Source: Microbotryomycetes sp. JL201 (taxonomy: Eukaryota; Basidiomycota; Microbotryomycetes). Taken from it: a stretch of 64,000 bases of DNA. The notes below the pieces were generated by a model that worked only from the letters and a program-made list of their open reading frames with translations, did no database searches and was not told the DNA's origin. The stretch spans positions 62,001 through 126,000 of the forward strand of contig JAQYUZ010000021.1 in assembly GCA_033819885.1 (NCBI GenBank), given 5' to 3'. The position numbers and the translations under genes were made by a program. This document shows positions 1 to 11,699 of this stretch, one piece after another (position 1 is the first letter of the stretch; every line of letters begins with the position of its first letter).

Positions 1-2142
1 AACGCCGCCGGCGTCACATCGCGCCACTCGAGCGCACCCGATCAGCTCGAGCCTGCACCAATTGCGCAAGCACTTGCGGCAGCTGTCGATCCGACGCGCT
101 CGCCCCGTAAACTCGTCGACGCACGTACTCAAACGACGCCATCGAGCTCGCACAGGCCATCACCGAAACTGCCGACGACCTCTGCATTGGCATCGCCGCC
201 TTTGTGCGAGTCGGACAGCACTCAGGCCATGTCTGCACCTTCAATCAAACTCGTCAAGTCGCCAGCGTCGTACACGGCACAGAAAGGTCACGCTCGGAAA
301 TCGTCTGCGCCAAAACCTCCGCCACCGACGCCGGCAACATCCGTACGAGACGCGAACGCTCGCGTGCCAACTTTGCAATCGTCGTCATCCTCCAACTCGA
401 ACAGGCCGCACCTCACGCCTCAAAGCTCTGTGAAAGGGTTCGATACGACCGTGTTTGAAAACAGGCCGCTCCAGGGCTCGATTGCTCCACCGCCGACGCC
501 AGCCACTGCTCTCGCTCAACTGGCTCCATCGCCACCGAAGCGAGCGCCCTCTGCTCTCAAGGGCGCTCCGACCTCGAACGGCGCGACCAGGACGCCTGCA
601 AATGGAAGGACAAGCAACGGCGCAGGAGGCGGTACAGCCAAAAAAATCTTTTTCATATCCAGTCCGACGTCAGATTCAGAAGACGATGGCACTTCGAGCT
701 GCAGGTCAACTAGGTCGAGGGTTAGTGATTGGCAGAGCGCCGTGCAAGTGCAAGGCAAACGGTCGTCGCTGTCAGAGTCGGTCAAGGCGGAAGACCTGCG
801 CAAGGAGCGAGCGTCCGGAAAGAGAAAAGATGACGGTGACGACGACGAGTGGGACGAAGACGAGGATGACGTCTCGTCCGAATGGAGTTCCGAGGTCTCT
901 GAGAACGAGGATCGTGCCCAGCCTGTGTCGACAGACAGATCCGAGCAAACCGTCTTTGCCAAGAGACCATCATCAGCTGCACTGTCGGGTCAAGCTGGAG
1001 AATTGAAAAGGCGGCCACCTGGATTGTTGTCGCAACTGTTTCATCCAGACTTGTTCTTGGACGACGCCGACCGAAGACACTCGTTGATCGACGTGCGACG
1101 AGCGAACGGCGCACCTCCATCAGAGTCGCTGAGCGGCTTGAGCACGACACAGTCAGAGGCCAACAGTCCTGCGAGGTCTCGGCTGCAAACTTCAAAATCG
1201 ACCAGCGTGCTGGGCGACTCTGCGATGCGTCACACCAGCCGCAGCCGCTCGTTCCTCAAAGGCCGGCCCGACGACATCGAGCTCGAGAGCTCGAGCGACG
1301 AGAGTGACTATGAAGACGTCGAGTCGAGTCAAGACGCCGAGATGCTCAGACGGCAGCAGCAACAAGCTCACTTGGCCGAGCGGCTGCGTTTGGAACAACT
1401 GACTTCTCAACCGATTGCTCCTCCTCAGACGCCCAGGTCGACTCGTCGTGCCATGTTGGCTACGGAATTGAGTGAGAGTCTGAGGCGCAACTTGCTGTGG
1501 GAGAGACAGCAACGGAATCGAGTGCTAGGTGGACCGGTCAACAAATTCAAACTTGCGCAACACCCACCATCGGCTGCTGCGGCTGCTGTCGGCGCCGTTG
1601 CAGGTCATCAAACTTTGTCGAACGGCGTGTCGAGGCAAAGTACGGCACCTTCTGCGCCTGAACAAGCTACCGTACAGCAGCACAAGGCTTCGACGACAAC
1701 AAAGGTCGACTCGACGTCTGCGCTAGGGACGTCTGTGCAGAATGATGCTGGCGGCGAGATGGTTCGACGTCACACAACGGGTGCCGGACTGTACCTCGAG
1801 GGTCTTGCCGGTGAAAGTACGCGCGAAGGAGGCAAGATTGCTTCTCGACGCCAGCAAGAGTCACAACCTGCCACTCGTCGTCGAGGTGGATCTGATGGGC
1901 ATCATCCGTCCGCGTTTGCGTTCAAAGGATTGACGAGCATGACTCAAGCCATGGTCAGTCCGCCCCGACCGGTCTTTGGCAACGTCAACAATGGTCGTGG
2001 GACCAGCGGCGATGATTCCGACGACGAGTCGGACACGTCTGATGACGACAACGACGAAGTTGATGACAAGGGCAAGAGGGACCAGCCTTTGACCAGGAGA
2101 AAATCTACGTTCTCTAGCATTTGGGGTCAAAAGGTTTGGTGA
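1..2142 (+). CDS. DUF3295-type nitrogen/stress regulatory protein, 5' truncated by window
   Basis: The frame is open from base 1 with no start codon that must be used, so the gene begins upstream; 713 residues are visible. The protein is low-complexity and Ser/Pro rich. It carries landmarks I associate with the fungal DUF3295 family: a KKIFFISSPTSDSEDDG segment near 630-690, an acidic DDDEWDEDEDD stretch near 845, a GLLSQLFHP segment near 1021, and a conserved STRRAMLATELSESLRRN block near 1435-1490 followed by LLWERQQ. It ends in an acidic run and WGQKVW. In ascomycetes such proteins carry an N-terminal GATA-like DUF1752 helix, which would lie before this window. A role in nutrient-responsive transcription is inferred from family only. 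No intron is needed in the visible part. Confidence 0.75.
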   Translation, partial: NAAGVTSRHSSAPDQLEPAPIAQALAAAVDPTRSPRKLVDARTQTTPSSSHRPSPKLPTTSALASPPLCESDSTQAMSAPSIKLVKSPASYTAQKGHARKSSAPKPPPPTPATSVRDANARVPTLQSSSSSNSNRPHLTPQSSVKGFDTTVFENRPLQGSIAPPPTPATALAQLAPSPPKRAPSALKGAPTSNGATRTPANGRTSNGAGGGTAKKIFFISSPTSDSEDDGTSSCRSTRSRVSDWQSAVQVQGKRSSLSESVKAEDLRKERASGKRKDDGDDDEWDEDEDDVSSEWSSEVSENEDRAQPVSTDRSEQTVFAKRPSSAALSGQAGELKRRPPGLLSQLFHPDLFLDDADRRHSLIDVRRANGAPPSESLSGLSTTQSEANSPARSRLQTSKSTSVLGDSAMRHTSRSRSFLKGRPDDIELESSSDESDYEDVESSQDAEMLRRQQQQAHLAERLRLEQLTSQPIAPPQTPRSTRRAMLATELSESLRRNLLWERQQRNRVLGGPVNKFKLAQHPPSAAAAAVGAVAGHQTLSNGVSRQSTAPSAPEQATVQQHKASTTTKVDSTSALGTSVQNDAGGEMVRRHTTGAGLYLEGLAGESTREGGKIASRRQQESQPATRRRGGSDGHHPSAFAFKGLTSMTQAMVSPPRPVFGNVNNGRGTSGDDSDDESDTSDDDNDEVDDKGKRDQPLTRRKSTFSSIWGQKVW

Positions 2143-2524
2143 GAAATGGGTTTGGGCAAATGCGCACTTTCATATACACATTCATTCTCATTAATTCTCC
2201 TTCTTCTTTTTTGGTATGAGGGGTTCTCGAGTTTTGTTTGGGGAAAGCTTGTTGTGGTATTGGTCTCTCTTACGCTTCCTTTCCGGTCATGTTGTATTTG
2301 GTTTGTTGTTTGAATCGTAAAGCGTTGTCATCGGGTTCGCAGTCATGCGCATCGGGGTGACAACGAAAGAAAGAAGAAGAAAACATCGTGTTATTGCACA
2401 AAGTGACGTTCTAGGCAGGTACAAACCCGATTCTCACTCGTCGACGGTATTGTCAGATAGTTTGCGTGCCTGATAACGGGATGACTGGTCAGCTGACGCA
2501 TTCGAATAGCGCATACGCGTCTAA
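2143..2524. other. convergent 3' intergenic region
   Basis: This 382-nt gap lies between the stop of the DUF3295-type gene and the stop of NDUFB8 on the other strand. It is T-rich early and has a purine run (gaaagaaagaagaagaaaac) near 2366. It presumably holds two facing 3' UTRs. I see no ORF or RNA gene in it. Confidence 0.6.
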
Positions 2525-3267
2525 TTATTTGCTCACTCCGATTGCCTCGAGTGAAGCGTCACCTTCTGCGTATCCTCGAGGCAGCTTTTCGTCAAAGAGT
2601 CAGGATATCGGCTACTCGGAAACGACATCATGTCGTCGATGCGTCAAATTACGTACAGCTGGAGAGCTCGGACTGGTCGCGCAGACAAGGTAGCCGAAAC
2701 CAAAGACAGTGGCAAACACGACGGCCAATTGAGTGAACGCGGATGAAGGCTTGACTTTGTGAACGTCTGGTGCCCACATGGACTGGACATCGTCTTGCTC
2801 AGGGACCTGTTCAATGATCAAAACGATCAGAATCGAAATGATGCGGTTTCTGCGGCCGATATGGCAGGCATGGACACTGACGGGTTCGCCAAACTGAATG
2901 CGTTCTTGCGAGTCCCACCAGCCGCGGGGATTGCGCAGCTGTCGTGATTCTGTGTACAGCTTGGGGTCTATATGTTCAAAGTGACGGGTTGTTTGCGGCG
3001 TGAGAGGGCCAAATGGGTCAGCGATCTCGGTAGCATCCCCGCTGGTGTCCGCTCAGGACAGAGAGCCAGGAGGTCCAGCGAATCAGTCCGTAGAGCCTAC
3101 TCACATGCCATGTCTGCCAATTGCGGGTCAAGTTCTGGGTCATAGGAACCTGACGGTGCGGGTGGGTTCGTCGGCGGCGTGACGGACGCCGACGGTGCGT
3201 GCGTCGCGTACGCAGCCGTCAACCGCATCGGCTGTGAGGCCGTTCGGAGAGCTTGACGTGAAAGCAT
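2525..3267 (-). CDS. NDUFB8: NADH:ubiquinone oxidoreductase subunit NDUFB8 (ASHI), mitochondrial
   Basis: This is an accessory subunit of the membrane arm of respiratory complex I in the inner mitochondrial membrane. Exons are 3267-3105, 2967-2882, 2806-2657 and 2584-2525, giving 152 residues. All splice sites are GT-AG and the phases close. The N-terminus (MLSRQALRTASQPMRL) is a typical arginine-rich import presequence. Family landmarks are DPQLADMAYPKL, NPRGWWDSQERIQFGEPVP and SMWAPD, then one membrane span around FTQLAVVFATVFGFGYLVCA and a short tail. A longer ORF reads through the first donor, but only the spliced form gives the conserved order. It is divergent from CWC2, with 159 nt between start codons. 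The 3' exon (PRGYAEGDASLEAIG) is the least certain part. Confidence 0.88.
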
Positions 3268-3426
3268 TGGTGTGGGTCGGGGCTTGGGAAGATAAGAGGG
3301 AGGGAGAGGGCGCGTGAGCCTGAACGCAAGCCAAGTTCGACTCGAGCCCATACACCAGCGTTCGCAAACGACGCACAGAACACGTCTACACCGTTCTTGC
3401 CCAACCAAGACGTAGGCATATCCAGC

Positions 3427-4935
3427 ATGTCGGACAGCGAGGCCGTTGCGCCGCCCAAGAAGCGCATGGTCAAGCGGCCACCAGCGCGCAAGCAGGTCAG
3501 TACGAGAATCAGCTGGGCGCTCGGGCACTCCGAAGCGTTCACTGAATCCAACTGCAACTCTCTAGGTCGAGGTCGGTCAGATCGAGAAGAAGATGCCCGA
3601 GCAGTCTGGCACGACGCTGTCAGTCTCATCGAACCCACATCTGAAGCGCTGCCTGGCGAACTGACACGATGCACATTCATCTCTTTAGCAACATCTGGTA
3701 CAATAAATGGGTGCGTCTCTAAAAGGGTTGTCGTCCAGATCATGCTCGCTGACTCGCGCACTGTTGTGCTTGTCGACCAGGCTGGAGGCGACAAGTACGA
3801 CAGCTACAACGCAAAAGAGAAGTCTCAAACGCGCGTCAACATTAAAAAGGACTCTGGCTGGACAAAGGCAGACGGCGACAAGAACCCTTACCTATGCATG
3901 TTTTTCGCTCGCGGACAATGTCCCTACGGGTGAGCGATCCTCAGCGCCGTCGAGCGTGGTTAGAGACTGATACGAGTCTATCTACAGACACGAGTGCAGC
4001 TTCTTGCATCGATTGCCGCCAAAAGCGCACGAATTGCCAGACTCATCGCGCGATGTGTTCGGACGAGAGAAACACTCACAGTACCGAGACGACATGGGCG
4101 GTGTCGGAACCTTTAGCCGACAGAACAGGACACTGTATGTCGGCAGGATCACAGAAACGCGTGACACAGCCGACGTCGTCGAGCGCCATTTTGAAGAGTT
4201 TGGCGAAATCGAGAGGAGTAAGTGCTCCTTCTGGACTGATCATGCGTCATTTCAGGCGCTGACAAAACTTTTTTCTCAACTCTAGTCCGGGTGCTAACGA
4301 ATCGAGGTGTCGCGTTCGTGACGTACGTGAATGAGCTGAATGCTCAGTTTGCCAAGGAGGCCATGATGCACCAATCGCTCGATAACGATGAAGTGCTCAA
4401 CGTCAGGTGAGCCTCGGGCTGTGCGCGCGTCCTGCTATCCTAGTATCTGCACAACTGACGCGAGGCGGATGCTCGCAGGTGGGCCACCGAGGATCCGAAC
4501 CCGACAGCCAAAAAGGCCGAAGCCAAAGCGATTCGTGAACAGGGAGAGGAAGGCATCGCGTCTCGCTTGGACCCAGATTTCGTCCGAGCTGTTCGCGAGA
4601 TGGACGAGCTTGAGGGCGTTGTCGAACCACTTCAGCCAGACGCTGTCGAGGAAGACCAAGGCGCAGAGGATGACAGCGCTCAGGAGAACGGACGTGCGGC
4701 GAAGAGGGCCAGGCTTGAGGCGCCTCCAGCAAAGGTGACTGCACCTGCGGCTCTGCCAGCCCCGACGCCGGCATCACAGCCGAAAAGTATCCTGTCGGCG
4801 CACGCGCTCGACAGTCTAAAAGTGCTAGCAAGCATGCGTCCGCAACCCATTACAAGCCAACAAAAAAGTGCCGTCGCGCCGGCTGCAAACGCCTTGGGCG
4901 GACTCGCAGCATACGGTTCAGACGAGGATGACTGA
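3427..4935 (+). CDS. CWC2: Pre-mRNA-splicing factor CWC2 (torus, CCCH finger, RRM)
   Basis: CWC2 is an NTC-related splicing factor that contacts U6 snRNA in the catalytic spliceosome. Seven exons: 3427-3495, 3566-3618, 3689-3710, 3781-3929, 3988-4217, 4286-4406 and 4479-4935, giving 366 residues. The torus segment shows [20 protein letters not shown] and [20 protein letters not shown]-x7-C-x5-C-x3-H zinc finger follows, with cysteines in CMFFARGQC and HEC and the histidine in SFLH. The RRM has RNP2-like RTLYVGRI and RNP1-like RGVAFVTY. The C-terminal third is Ala/Pro rich with an acidic end. Exon 3 is only 22 nt. The domain order and length match the fungal family well. Confidence 0.93.
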
Positions 4936-5191
4936 AAATTACGGGATCGAAGCCGATGAATTTCTTGACTTGAGAATTTCGCATTTGTTGTAACGTGTCT
5001 TGTGGACGGATGTTTGACAAGTGCGTGCTTCCGTCGGCTTGCCCTCCGGCTTGGCTCGTTTCGTTTTACCCCGCCCTGTCGTACGCGCCGGCCGACCGAA
5101 GCTTCTCTTTCCTGTGCGACGACGGGCAGAAGCGACTCGTCAGGTGTCGAGGCAGACACGGACGGGCGGAGGACGTACGTGGTGCGCGTGA

Positions 5192-6492
5192 ATGGGTGCA
5201 GCCAATGCTCCGGCAGACTTGCCGGACGGCAAGCACTTGATCACTCCAGCAGCATCGACAGCGGCTGTAGGTGATGCACGACAGCACGGTCCAGCACCCG
5301 ACTCGCTCGAGTACGCGCTGCTGTCTGGATTAGCGGGAGGGATCGCAGGTGAGCGGATCGAGGACCGTCAAGCTCGACTGACGTCGTTGTGCTGACTGCT
5401 TGTGATGCAGGATGCGTCGCAAAGACGAGCGTCGCGCCGTTAGACAGAGTCAAAATCTTGTTTCAGACAAAAAGCCCAGACTATGCACGCTATGCGGGTG
5501 AGCCTGGCGCGATCAAACTTGAGCGTGACAGGCGCCAACAGATGCCTGACTGTTGCACGGGTACACAGGCACATGGACGGGCGTCTTCAAAGCGTCAAAA
5601 GACATATATGCAGAAACGGGGGTCAGAGGACTCCTTCAAGGGCACTCGGCAACATTGATGCGTATCTTTCCTTACGCGGCGATCAAGTTTATGGCTTACG
5701 ACAAGTTCCACATTGTAAGGAGGGTATGACTGGATCTGGATCGTGCTGACAGAGCTGAACCGTCCGCGACAGATGATCATGCCTACGCCGCAGAGTGAGA
5801 CGAGCGCGAGACGGTTCACCGCCGGCTCTCTCGCCGGAGTCACGTCTGCATTGTTCACGTACCCGCTCGAGCTGATCAGGGTGAGGCTTGCGTTCGAGAC
5901 GCACCACGACAAGAACGACCGAGCGTCGATCGTGCGGACGGTTCGACAAATATATCGAGAGCCGCCACTGCCGATGCGGCCTCCTGCTAACTCGTCAGGC
6001 TTGTCGGCCACGACAACTCCAGTTGATGCAGTAGCGTCGACTCGGCCTAGCCTGACGCATTTCTACAGGGGCATTTTTCCAACCTTGTTCGGAATTGTGC
6101 CGTATGCCGGCACGTCATTCGTCGTGTGGGGCTTTCTCAAATCGGACGTCCTGCCTCGTGTTCTGACAACTGAAACGCGCACGAGACATCGCGCTGCGCT
6201 CGACTTGATTGCCGGTGGTATCGCCGGCGCGCTCGGTCAAACGACGGCATATCCGCTCGACATTGTCAGACGTCGGATGCAAGTCGCTCCCGTCATGTCT
6301 TCTGGACAGCGACAAGGATTCTGGGAAACGGCTCAGGGTGTTTACCGCTCGGGAGGGTGGCGAGGATTCTTTGTCGGGTTGTCGATTGGATACCTCAAGG
6401 TGATTCCGATGAACGCCACTTCGTTTGCCGTTTGGGAGGCTCTCAAGAATGTGTTTGGCCTAGATGTGGACCGGTCTGCGAAGAAGCGATGA
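5192..6492 (+). CDS. LEU5: Mitochondrial carrier, LEU5/SLC25A42-type CoA transporter
   Basis: This inner-membrane carrier is expected to bring coenzyme A (or adenine nucleotides in exchange) into mitochondria. Exons are 5192-5348, 5411-5497, 5569-5714 and 5773-6492, giving 369 residues. Three carrier repeats are visible, each with a Px[D/E]xx[K/R]-type signature: [21 protein letters not shown] and [10 protein letters not shown]. The C-terminal segment [20 protein letters not shown] is highly characteristic of the LEU5 subgroup rather than of ADP/ATP carriers. An insertion rich in Pro and Ser separates repeats 2 and 3, as is common in fungal members. ATG 5192 is the first in-frame start of the exon. 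Substrate is assigned from subgroup similarity only. Confidence 0.9.
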
Positions 6493-6780
6493 GCGGGCAT
6501 GCGCGCGGTCTCCCACAGAGACCTCAGGAGACCTGTATCGGTCACAAGGAGAGTGCGGGTGACTGCAGTCGGCACATAAAAGTCGAAATGTCGTAGTGGT
6601 CTCGTCCTGATTGTTGTAAAAATATCTAACTTGCACCGCCACTTTTGACGAAGCCGACGCTCGCGAGTGCGCAGCGGACAGGCCGGCAAGACTCTTCCCC
6701 AGTCTGCATGAAGCCACGTCACACGTACGGGACGCCTCGGACGCTCGACTGTTAGATCCATCGGCACGATAGCGAATACA

Positions 6781-9700
6781 ATGACGGGAGCGCGCGGCCG
6801 TAAAGGCGTGCAATCGCGCTTGTGGCTCGCGGTCGCCGTCGTCATCGCGCTCCACTTGATGTGTTACCGCGCGACAGCTCCACTCAGGGTTAATTCGAAG
6901 CTTTCAGATGGCCCTCATCCAGCCGTACTGCATGACCTCACCGTGGACGGGCTGCTGCACAAACGCAGCACCGTCGTCGCCGCCGACGTTCAATCATTCA
7001 CGAACGCTCAAGAACAAGGCTACATGTTGAGCGAGACCCAGTTTGGCGCCCGGGACACACCGGACGTGCCCTCAGATAGCGATTCGCTCATCAATTGGCG
7101 TCAGATTTGGCACGATGCCGACTCGAAGCACAGACCCGCCTTGTTCGTGCTCATGGTCGTTTGGCTCGTGTTTCTGTTCGCGTTTGTCGGTATCACGGCA
7201 AGCGACTTTTTCTGTCCGAACCTGAGTACGATCGCGTCCAGGCTAGGCTTGAGCGAGAGCGTGGTAAGTGTTTGCTCGATTCCGTTCGGTGGCACCACGA
7301 CTGCACAGATTGACCAGGCCCGGATATTACACAAACTAGGCCGGAGTTACGTTCCTTGCATTCTCGAATGGCTCGCCGGATGTTTTTTCAACATTTGCGG
7401 CTTTGAGCCACGGGTCAGGCTCGTTAGCGATCGGAGAGCTGCTCGGCGCGGCATCTTTTATTGTCTCGGTCGTCTCGTAAGCGCAGTTTGAGCGATAGAA
7501 GGCCGCTGCTTGTTGTTGATACGCAGTCTTGACAGCGGCACAATGTGCCTAATCAAGCCGTTTCGGGTCGCCAAACATACTTTTCTGCGCGACGTCGGTT
7601 TCTTCACTGTCGCCATCACGCTCACGCTCACAATCCTCTACGATTCTCACATTCACCTGTGGGAAGCTCTCGGCATGGTCGGGCTGTACTTTGCGTACGT
7701 TGCGTTCGTCGCTATCGGCAGCTGGTGGATCTCGAGGCGAGAGCACAAAGCTGCGCTCCTTCGGACTGCCAGAGATGAGTACGCAGACGAACAGGGATAC
7801 AGAGATGAAGGTCGGTCTATGTCTCGGCTTAATACGCTCGAGGTTGCTAATTCCGAGTTCCGCGTCAGCCGACCATGTTGCACCAAGATCAGGCCGTAGT
7901 AGCGGTCGATCGACACCAGCAGCCACTTACTCGCCTTCCTTTGTATCACCTCTACCGACGCCTCACTCTTCCACACACCCCCACATGCACGCCTCTCTCG
8001 ACGAGGAATCATTCTTTGCAGCGGCGGAACGCGGGACTCCCGTCACTTTGTCCAGACAACGGTCGGGTTCCACTGCTCGACCTTCTCATCGACGTGTGAA
8101 AACGCGGTCAACCGTTCGACCTTCACTGCTGGGCGCGATCGAGTTTCGGGATGTTGTTAATTCATTAAGAGAAGATTCGACGGCACGGACTCTCGCCGTG
8201 TTTGGCGGCGTCAACGACGATTTGCACACGCATGCAACATACGTCGGACCCGAGAGCGCGATTGCACGTACGTCGGACGGGTCCAGGCCGAGAGCGTCAA
8301 GCCACAGCGGCGCGATCCGGTTGCCGGATGATGAGGATGAAGGAGAAACCGAAGTCGGTCCTGTCAGTCATCATTATGCGGGCCGAGGCCTGCCCTTGGC
8401 CACCACGGTCGGAGCAGTCCAAGATCGACGGCCGACATGGGACGGCCAAATTTCTGCCAGCAGCGACGAGAGTCGGCCGAGGTGGGGGGACGACGACGAA
8501 GATATCGCTGCTTCGGTCGGACGTGACCAAGAAGTCCAGACGCCGATTATTGACTTGACCGAGGGCGTCGACAATCCTTGGCAAGCGACGCACAGTCGAG
8601 ATTCCAGTCGGGCCACTTTGCAAGTCGAAGTACCGACGATGCAGTCACATGCAGCAACGTCACGAATGCGCAGTCGAGCATCCTCGATGCGCAGAACGCC
8701 GTCGAACCAAAGCTCGATGCCGCCGGACCACAAAGCAGTTCGCAAGGTACCATCAATCATGCTGACGTCGGCGAACGGCGAGGAAGCTCTCGTTCAACCC
8801 GAAGCAGAGGTGCCTGCAGGCTCATTCATCACCCATCATCGGGGATATCGGATAGCGAGGGCAATATTTTTGGCTCTCTTTCCCTCGCTACAGGACTTTC
8901 GTGAAAAGTCGTATCTTGGCAAAGCGACTGCAATTTTGTGTGTACCGGCGATTCTCGTGCTCAACTTGACTTTACCGGTCGTCGATACGGACTCGGATGA
9001 CTGCGCGTCGTTAGAGTCGAGAGAAGCGCTGAACGAAGAGGCGTACAAAGACTATGACTCGTCAGACGACGAAGATGCTCACTCGCCATTAATCCTTCAT
9101 TCTGCGCAAGGTCTGCTCGTCGATACGCACGAGGACTTGGTCGCAACTCCAGGATCAGTTGACCCCCCGCGGCGATCTCACCTTCATGACCAGCATCACA
9201 GCGCCCGTTCTTCGGAAGACGTTGCGCGACACCAGCGAGAAGACGTCGCAAGGGCGTTTCATCATCGTGTTCTGCCTCATGCCGAAGCGGATGAAGTGGA
9301 AGTGCGCTCACCGTGGGCGTCAAGCTCACCGGAAGGGTCTTCAGCAAAAGATTACAATCCGATCGCCGAAGCCTTTGCAAAATTTAACATGAACGGCTCG
9401 CACGACGCAACGACAGACAGACGAAGCACCCAGTCGAGCGCCAGCGGCGCGCACGAGACTGTCGATCCATTGGTCAAGCCAATCACGCCACCTCACTTGG
9501 AAGTGCAAACACCGGTCTTGACGAGGTGGCTGACGGCAATTCAATGTACCCTCGGACCAGCTTTTTGCGTATCGGCATTGATGGGTGAGTTGACCCGACT
9601 CCGTAACGCCTCGCTTGTCGACGCTGATCCTTTTCGCAAATCTCGAAAGCCGGCAACCTCAGGTGGTGGTATCCTCTCGCAGCGTTGGCGGGAGGTCTCG

Positions 9701-10486
9701 TTCTTGGCGTTTTTGCATTCTGGGTGTTCGAAGATCACAGACATCCCGGTCGGATCGTCTTGTGCTTTGTCGGATTCTTCGTTGCCATGGTATGGATTCT
9801 TACGATCGTTACCGAAGTTGTTGCCGTCTTGCAGGTCAGTCTGTCTCTCCGCTCGCTGCTTGTCATTCAGCTGTTCCAAGGTGCTCATGAGCCGTGCGCA
9901 GACCGTCGGACACATTTTCGGTTTGTCGGACGCAATCCTGGGATTGACAGTGTTTGCCGTGGGCAACTCGCTGGGAGACTTGGTCGCCAATGCGACTGTG
10001 GCCGTGAGTGTTCGCTGGGCGGATGTGTCGCGACCCTGGCTGACGTTCCGTACTGCAGAGAATGGGTTTCCCAGTACGCGCAGCGACGATCCTCTCTCCT
10101 TACAAGGACTGAGCTGACTTAGCATCATTTTGACAGTCTATGGCAATTGCCGCTTGTTTTGGCGGGCCAATGCTCAACATCTTGCTCGGTAAGCTCGCGA
10201 CCGCAGAATAATTCAGGCCGAAAATTGCTCATCCTCATTATTTTCAGGCATCGGACTGTCCGGCTCATACATGATATTCAAGAATGAAGGCCATTCTCTC
10301 CATGTGTCAATGTCGCGCACTTTACTCGTGTCTGGCATTGGCCTGCTCGCGATTCTCGTTTCGACGTTGATTATTGTGCCGTGCAACGGGTACTGGATGG
10401 ACAAGCGTGTTGGAGCCGGTTTGATTGCCGCTTACACGTGCTTGTTGACGATCAACGTGCTCGTTGAAGTCTTTGTAGGGTCGTAG
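6781..10486 (+). CDS. Sodium/calcium exchanger-family cation antiporter (CaCA superfamily)
   Basis: A multispan membrane antiporter expected to exchange Ca2+ for Na+, K+ or H+ on an internal or plasma membrane. Nine exons: 6781-7263, 7340-7476, 7527-7810, 7869-9584, 9650-9834, 9902-10003, 10059-10073, 10137-10188 and 10248-10486, giving 1070 residues. The first span is near the N-terminus. The alpha-1 repeat contains FLAFSNGSPDVFSTFAALS and the alpha-2 repeat contains FAVGNSLGDLVANATVA and FGGPMLNILLGIGLSGSY. Between the two halves lies a hydrophilic, acidic, Ser/Arg-rich loop of well over 400 residues. Exon 7 is a 15-nt micro-exon coding RMGFP within alpha-2. The architecture resembles the fungal relatives of mitochondrial NCLX and plant CCX; ion specificity cannot be read from sequence. 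Confidence 0.9.
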
Positions 10487-10624
10487 ACGGCGCCATGGCA
10501 TTGAGCCTTACTGTATGACTAGCTGTCCTTGTTGTATAGTTCCCAAAGAGACACAGTATACGAATGCAAAAGAAAAGTGAAGAAAACTAGTACAAGACAA
10601 GACGACGAAAGCGATGAAAGGACT

Positions 10625-11621
10625 TTAGTCCATCTGACCTTGCCTCTCGATCTGTTCTAACCTGACAATCTGTTTGTCCCTTTGCCTTTCTTGCCACCTT
10701 TGCAATTTTGCAGCTTCGTGAACTTTGAACCCAAAAATTCTAGGTCTGACCCTCTCTACTTTGCTCGCCGCTCCGCTTTGCAATCCGCCCTGAGCGCTAC
10801 CGACTTGGCTCGTACCACCACCTCCTGCGCCTGACGGTTGTGCCGCTCCGGGAATTGATTTGCTAGGAATCAACCCAGGGTAGACCATGAACAACATGTG
10901 AGCGAATGTTGAACCAAAGTATGCCCCGTCAATCATGCCGTGTCTGGTCGATTTAGGCGAATACAAATCTTCGCAACGTGGGCAGTACAGTTTGACTGCC
11001 TTGTGGTGGGGAATGTCCGACAGGCCTAGCGGGAGCAATGCCTGGCCGTAGCACAAAACACGCGGACACCTTCCAAAGTCACCCTTTTTGTACTTTTCAA
11101 TCTGCAATAAGAGAGACAATGAACGCGGGTATGTTAGCAAAGATACCGCACAAGGCAGATTGGACTGCATTTACCATCTTTGAAAGTCCTCGCGAAGTGA
11201 TAATGAACCGGGCATGGATCAAGCCGTACAAATGTCGGGCGGATGTTTCAAGTTGATCTCGCTGCTCCTCGTTCAGATCTTCATCGGCTGATCGAGGTGG
11301 GAGACGGATCAGAACAAAGGTGCATATCGGTCAGAAGTAGACTGGGCTCACCTGCGGTGTCGGTGATGAGCTCGAGCGCGGCAGAGTAACCTTGCACCTC
11401 GGTATTGAGTCCCGTCAAGTTGAATCTATCGACAATGTATTCTTCGTCGACCTCGCAAAAGTACTCGTTGCCCTTTGATGCGAGGAACCAACTGCAGTCG
11501 AGAGGCAGAGATGGTGAGCGCGACAAGGGCCTAGTAATAGAAAAGCAGGGACGCACGAAATCCAAGAGTTGGCGTAAGATGCCGATGAAGTGTTTGACAG
11601 ATCGTCCACTACGGCAGCCAC
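10625..11621 (-). CDS. CKB: Casein kinase 2 regulatory (beta) subunit, start unresolved
   Basis: This is the regulatory subunit of the tetrameric protein kinase CK2. Clear exons are 11557 upward to at least 11621, 11491-11352, 11287-11175 and 11101-10625. The core reads [20 protein letters not shown] and DRFNLTGLN, then [19 protein letters not shown], then a zinc site with CPRVLC and CPRC, and finally [19 protein letters not shown]. The C-terminal tail is longer than in animals and rich in Gly and charged residues. The first recognisable coding exon stays open upstream to a stop near 11697 but has no in-frame ATG. The 11621 boundary is a GTG codon and only marks the open frame. Either a short upstream exon or a non-AUG start is needed. 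Confidence 0.85.
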
Positions 11622-11699
11622 AGCATGGTCAGCACAGCCGAGCAGACGCGACGAGCTAAGCGAAGCTCCTCGGACGGAGCGAATCCGGACAACTCACTG

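Noticed and set aside
516-962. 148-codon antisense frame in the first gene
   Set aside because: Acidic/Ser composition simply mirrors the codons of the sense gene; no independent start context or family.
3097-3794. Two long minus-strand frames (143 and 191 codons) over the NDUFB8/CWC2 promoter
   Set aside because: They read through the NDUFB8 splice donor or the antisense of CWC2 exons; only the spliced NDUFB8 model gives conserved protein.
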